Shown piece after piece: positions 5,016 through 7,696 of a stretch of 7,696 nt of DNA. The stretch comes from CBDULX01 sp965368175. Its GTDB lineage: Bacteria; Pseudomonadota; Gammaproteobacteria; SZUA-229. The notes beneath the pieces are model-generated. The model had not been told where the DNA came from and made no database searches. It was given only the letters and a program-made list of their open reading frames with translations. Each line of letters starts with the position of its first letter. Position 1 is the first letter of the stretch. Made by a program: the position numbers and the translations under genes. The DNA is taken from contig CBDULX010000150.1 of assembly GCA_965368175.1 (NCBI GenBank), positions 1-7,696 on the forward strand. Reading direction: 5' to 3'.

Positions 5016-5876
5016 ATGAAAATACCAGTCACCCTGATTCCCGGAATATGTTTATTTGTTCTAACATCTGTTTGCTTTGCAGAAACCGTAAAATTAACCA
5101 CCTCTAGCAACAAAATCGCTAACGCTGAGTACCTTCAGGGTACTAATAATGCCAGCCCGGTTCTTCTACTACACAGTTTCATGCAAACCAGGGAGTTTTC
5201 TACCGTTAACCGGTTGGCCAACTCCCTGCATGATTCAGGCTTCACGGTTCTTAGTCCAACACTATCTCTGGGAATTAATAATCGTAAACAAAGCCTGTCA
5301 TGTGAGGCCATTCACACTCATTCACTGGATTCCGATGCAGACGAACTAAAGCAGTGGGTAAACTGGTTATACAATAAAACCCAAAAACCGATAACCTTAA
5401 TTGGTCACAGCTCCGGTGGACCCGTCATATTAAAATATATAGATGATAGCAATGCAAAGTACGTCGGGCACAGCATCCTTATTAGCATGGCCTATTATGG
5501 TACCGGCCCGGTAGCGAGTGAAACCCCTGAGCTTGCCGAAATAGCAACCAGAGCCAGAGAAAAAAACAGCGACCCGTTGGGTAACTATGCATTACGTTAT
5601 TGCAAAACCTACCCAACCTATGCCAGTGCGTTTTTATCCTACTACAACTGGAATCTTAAAAAAACCATTGACGTGATCAACAAATACAGCAACAAGGTAA
5701 CACTTATTATAGGCACAGCAGATAAACGATTTGACAATAGCTGGCTTCAGCGTCCCGATGCAAAAAACAGCCATATTGTAACCATAGAGGGGGCGGGGCA
5801 TTTTTTTGACCGTGTATATGAGCTTGATCTGCTGGACGCGGTAGAAGCGCTACTAGGCAACATCACCGAACGGTAA
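5016..5876 (+). CDS. exported alpha/beta hydrolase
   Basis: Predicted secreted serine hydrolase of 286 residues. A Sec signal peptide covers residues 1-22 with a likely cut after VCFA22. The mature protein has the alpha/beta-hydrolase fold: strand plus oxyanion loop LLLHSFMQTREF (50-61), nucleophile elbow G130-H-S132-S-G134, acid residue D236 (or D240) in IIGTADKRFD, and catalytic His H262 in EGAGHFF. Cysteines C96 and C196 may form a disulfide in the periplasm. The segment TLSLGINNRKQSLSCEAIHTHS (82-103) is unusual and could line the lid or substrate pocket. The substrate is unknown: esterase, lipase-like or thioesterase action are all possible. The start has AAAGAG at 5001-5006, nine bases before ATG. 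The stop lies six bases before the histidine kinase ATG, so the two are almost surely co-transcribed and perhaps translationally coupled. Confidence 0.87.
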   Translation: MKIPVTLIPGICLFVLTSVCFAETVKLTTSSNKIANAEYLQGTNNASPVLLLHSFMQTREFSTVNRLANSLHDSGFTVLSPTLSLGINNRKQSLSCEAIHTHSLDSDADELKQWVNWLYNKTQKPITLIGHSSGGPVILKYIDDSNAKYVGHSILISMAYYGTGPVASETPELAEIATRAREKNSDPLGNYALRYCKTYPTYASAFLSYYNWNLKKTIDVINKYSNKVTLIIGTADKRFDNSWLQRPDAKNSHIVTIEGAGHFFDRVYELDLLDAVEALLGNITER

Positions 5877-5882
5877 AATACC

Positions 5883-7696
5883 ATGCCACTAAGTATCAAG
5901 CAGTATGCTGTTATATTCGCGTTATTTGCTATTTTTCTTTTCTCGGGATTTGCTTATAAGCTTAACAAAAACCTGGAAAAGACACGTCAGCTCATAGACA
6001 TATCCCAGAAAGCAATAGCCGAACGTGAGCTGGAAAATGCTGTTAATTTAGCCAATAACAGGATAAAAACTTCCTCAACAAAACTAACGCAATGGGAGGA
6101 AATAAAACAGCAAATTAATGAACCACACATATTTACCTACTGGTATACAAACAGACTCGCACAAACTCCATATGAATTAAAGCAATATACTTCAGATTTA
6201 ATGATTTATGATGAAAACGGTAGCGCACTAGCCAGCATTGGGAACAACATCCTTCCCCATAATATAAATATAAGCACTATTAAAGAATTAACTTTTACCG
6301 TTAGCAGTGATCACGACGTCACTTATATTTCCCCAATATATGGCGATGAAGCAAGTAGAAACATTATTGGTTACTTAAGCGTACGCTTACAGCTACTGCC
6401 ATTATTAAACACTTTCAGTAATTTTATTCATATCGAACCTGATACACTGAACCTGAATTCTGAAAATTATAATCAATTCATCAGGGAATTAAATCCAGGG
6501 CTATTTTCATATAAACTGCGTAAGGATGAAGGCATATCTATGCTGGAAACCCAGATGAGAGCATCACTAATAGAACTTGTATTTATTGTAGTTACCCCAA
6601 CTCTGTTACTTTATGCCTTACTTGTATATATTATCGGCATTCCACTAAATGGTATAAACAAATACATAAATAGTTTACGAACCATTCCAGAATCGATTAG
6701 CAGTAGTTATAACAATCTATTTCAAGTTAAAGAATTACAGTCTGTTTACCAATCACTAAATAAATATCATAGCGAACTAAGTCAGAAAGAAAAGCATCTT
6801 TCCCTTACACTTAACAGTATTGGTGATGCTGTCATTACTACCGACTCATCAAACTGCATCGTTCGCATGAATCCAGTTGCCGAAAAACTAACTGGCTGGT
6901 CATTCGAGGATGCCAGAGGAAAACTGTTAAGTCAGGTCCTCAATATTATTAATGCATCAAGTAGAAATATCGTCGAAAAACCCTTTGATGAAGTAATTAA
7001 AACGGGAAGTATTGTTCATTTAAGTAAGGACGTTATTCTTATTTCAAAAGACAATACTGAATATCATATTTCAGACTCGGCCGCACCCATTCGTGATGAC
7101 AATGGCGTAATACGTGGCATGGTTCTGGTTTTTAATGACATTACCAGCCAGAAAGCAAAAGATGATCAATTACAGCACAGCATGAAAATGGATGCGCTGG
7201 GTAAGCTCACGGGTGGAATTGCCCACGATTTTAATAATTTACTTAGTATCATCCTGGGCTATTCCGAACTGCTTATGTCACAGCTATCCGGTCTGCCAAA
7301 ACAACTGGGCTATGTAAAACAAATATATAATGCCGGGGACCGCGCACGTATACTTACATCGAAATTGCTGACCTTTTCACGAAAAAAAATCCCCGTCGCA
7401 TCTGTGACCGATATAAATCATCAAATTAATGATGTACAACATATGCTCGAAAAAACGCTTACTGCACGAATCGAACTTAAGTTCGAGCTTGAGGAAAACC
7501 TGTGGCCTGTGTACCTGGATCAGAACCAGTTGCAGGACAGCATACTCAATATTTGCATTAATGCCATGCATGCCATGCCTGATGGTGGGCTGCTAACATT
7601 GAATACCCAAAAAATACACATCAGTGATGCCGACCGAGAATATTTCGACCTCAAAACTGGAGACTACGTATTACTATCGATTACTGACACGGGAAC
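5883..7696 (+). CDS. membrane PAS histidine kinase, HDFNN type (3' end outside window)
   Basis: Open from ATG at 5883 to the window edge, 604 complete codons. Order: TM1 about 8-25; a periplasmic sensor region of about 200 residues (26-228), possibly CACHE-like (DLMIYDENGSAL) but not assignable by eye; TM2 about 229-252; a HAMP-like linker from P254 with KEL at 283-285; a PAS domain about 306-422 (LTLNSIGDAVITTD to VFNDITS); a HisKA helix with phosphoacceptor H448 in IAHDFNN; a FSRKK segment at 498-502; the ATPase N-box N556-x3-N560-A; and the first part of the G1 box, D602-T-G604. Phosphotransfer kinases with HDFNN often end in a receiver domain, so a hybrid kinase is possible but lies outside. 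The start follows the hydrolase stop by six bases with only a poor SD (ACGGTAA), as in coupled genes. The gene looks more A+T-rich than the CDGSH-GltS gene. Signal and partner regulator are unknown. Confidence 0.9.
   Translation, partial: MPLSIKQYAVIFALFAIFLFSGFAYKLNKNLEKTRQLIDISQKAIAERELENAVNLANNRIKTSSTKLTQWEEIKQQINEPHIFTYWYTNRLAQTPYELKQYTSDLMIYDENGSALASIGNNILPHNINISTIKELTFTVSSDHDVTYISPIYGDEASRNIIGYLSVRLQLLPLLNTFSNFIHIEPDTLNLNSENYNQFIRELNPGLFSYKLRKDEGISMLETQMRASLIELVFIVVTPTLLLYALLVYIIGIPLNGINKYINSLRTIPESISSSYNNLFQVKELQSVYQSLNKYHSELSQKEKHLSLTLNSIGDAVITTDSSNCIVRMNPVAEKLTGWSFEDARGKLLSQVLNIINASSRNIVEKPFDEVIKTGSIVHLSKDVILISKDNTEYHISDSAAPIRDDNGVIRGMVLVFNDITSQKAKDDQLQHSMKMDALGKLTGGIAHDFNNLLSIILGYSELLMSQLSGLPKQLGYVKQIYNAGDRARILTSKLLTFSRKKIPVASVTDINHQINDVQHMLEKTLTARIELKFELEENLWPVYLDQNQLQDSILNICINAMHAMPDGGLLTLNTQKIHISDADREYFDLKTGDYVLLSITDTG

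Noticed and set aside
5149..5349. 66-codon frame within the hydrolase, same strand
   Set aside because: Shifted-frame shadow of a gene with a signal peptide and an intact catalytic triad.
7377..7571. 64-codon minus-strand frame
   Set aside because: Antisense to the conserved HisKA/ATPase part of the kinase.

Overview
The window looks like chromosomal DNA of a gram-negative proteobacterium, most likely a gammaproteobacterium. The evidence is a lipobox-type lipoprotein, a secreted alpha/beta hydrolase, a periplasm-sensing histidine kinase, a UbiE/MenG-like methyltransferase, ordinary SD-led starts and moderate to low G+C. Species-level assignment is not possible from the sequence alone.

Layout. 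Positions 51-3386 hold three leftward genes. In transcription order they are a family 4-like uracil-DNA glycosylase with Fe-S cysteines, a class I SAM methyltransferase resembling quinone C-methyltransferases, and, after a 312-base gap, a 514-residue fusion of two CDGSH iron-sulfur motifs to the FMN/3Fe-4S core of glutamate synthase. A divergent promoter region (about 3387-3658) separates them from rightward genes: a cysteine-rich lipoprotein, an orphan 114-residue ORF, then a tightly spaced pair made of an exported alpha/beta hydrolase and a membrane histidine kinase that runs off the right edge. The kinase is open from 5883 to the window end: 604 codons with TM, sensor, TM, HAMP-like, PAS, HisKA and the start of the ATPase domain.

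Non-coding structure. Two diverged copies of a palindromic element (4118-4169 and 4685-4727; 30 of 41 positions identical without gaps) lie just behind the stops of the lipoprotein and the 114-residue ORF, so they bracket that ORF. The second copy runs straight into a degenerate heptanucleotide tandem array (consensus TAYGACY, about ten units, 4727-4795). A good sigma70-type promoter with a 16-base palindrome just downstream precedes the lipoprotein.

How the genes may work together. The hydrolase and kinase are the only convincing operon, with 6 bases between stop and start. One protein is exported and the other senses the periplasm, so a shared envelope signal is plausible but inferred. The leftward genes share redox/Fe-S character (glycosylase, CDGSH-GltS fusion) but their spacing does not prove co-transcription. 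I see no clear defence system, transposase gene or CRISPR array. The most unusual features are the paired palindromic repeats with the heptamer array, the hydrolase-kinase pair, and the CDGSH-GltS fusion.
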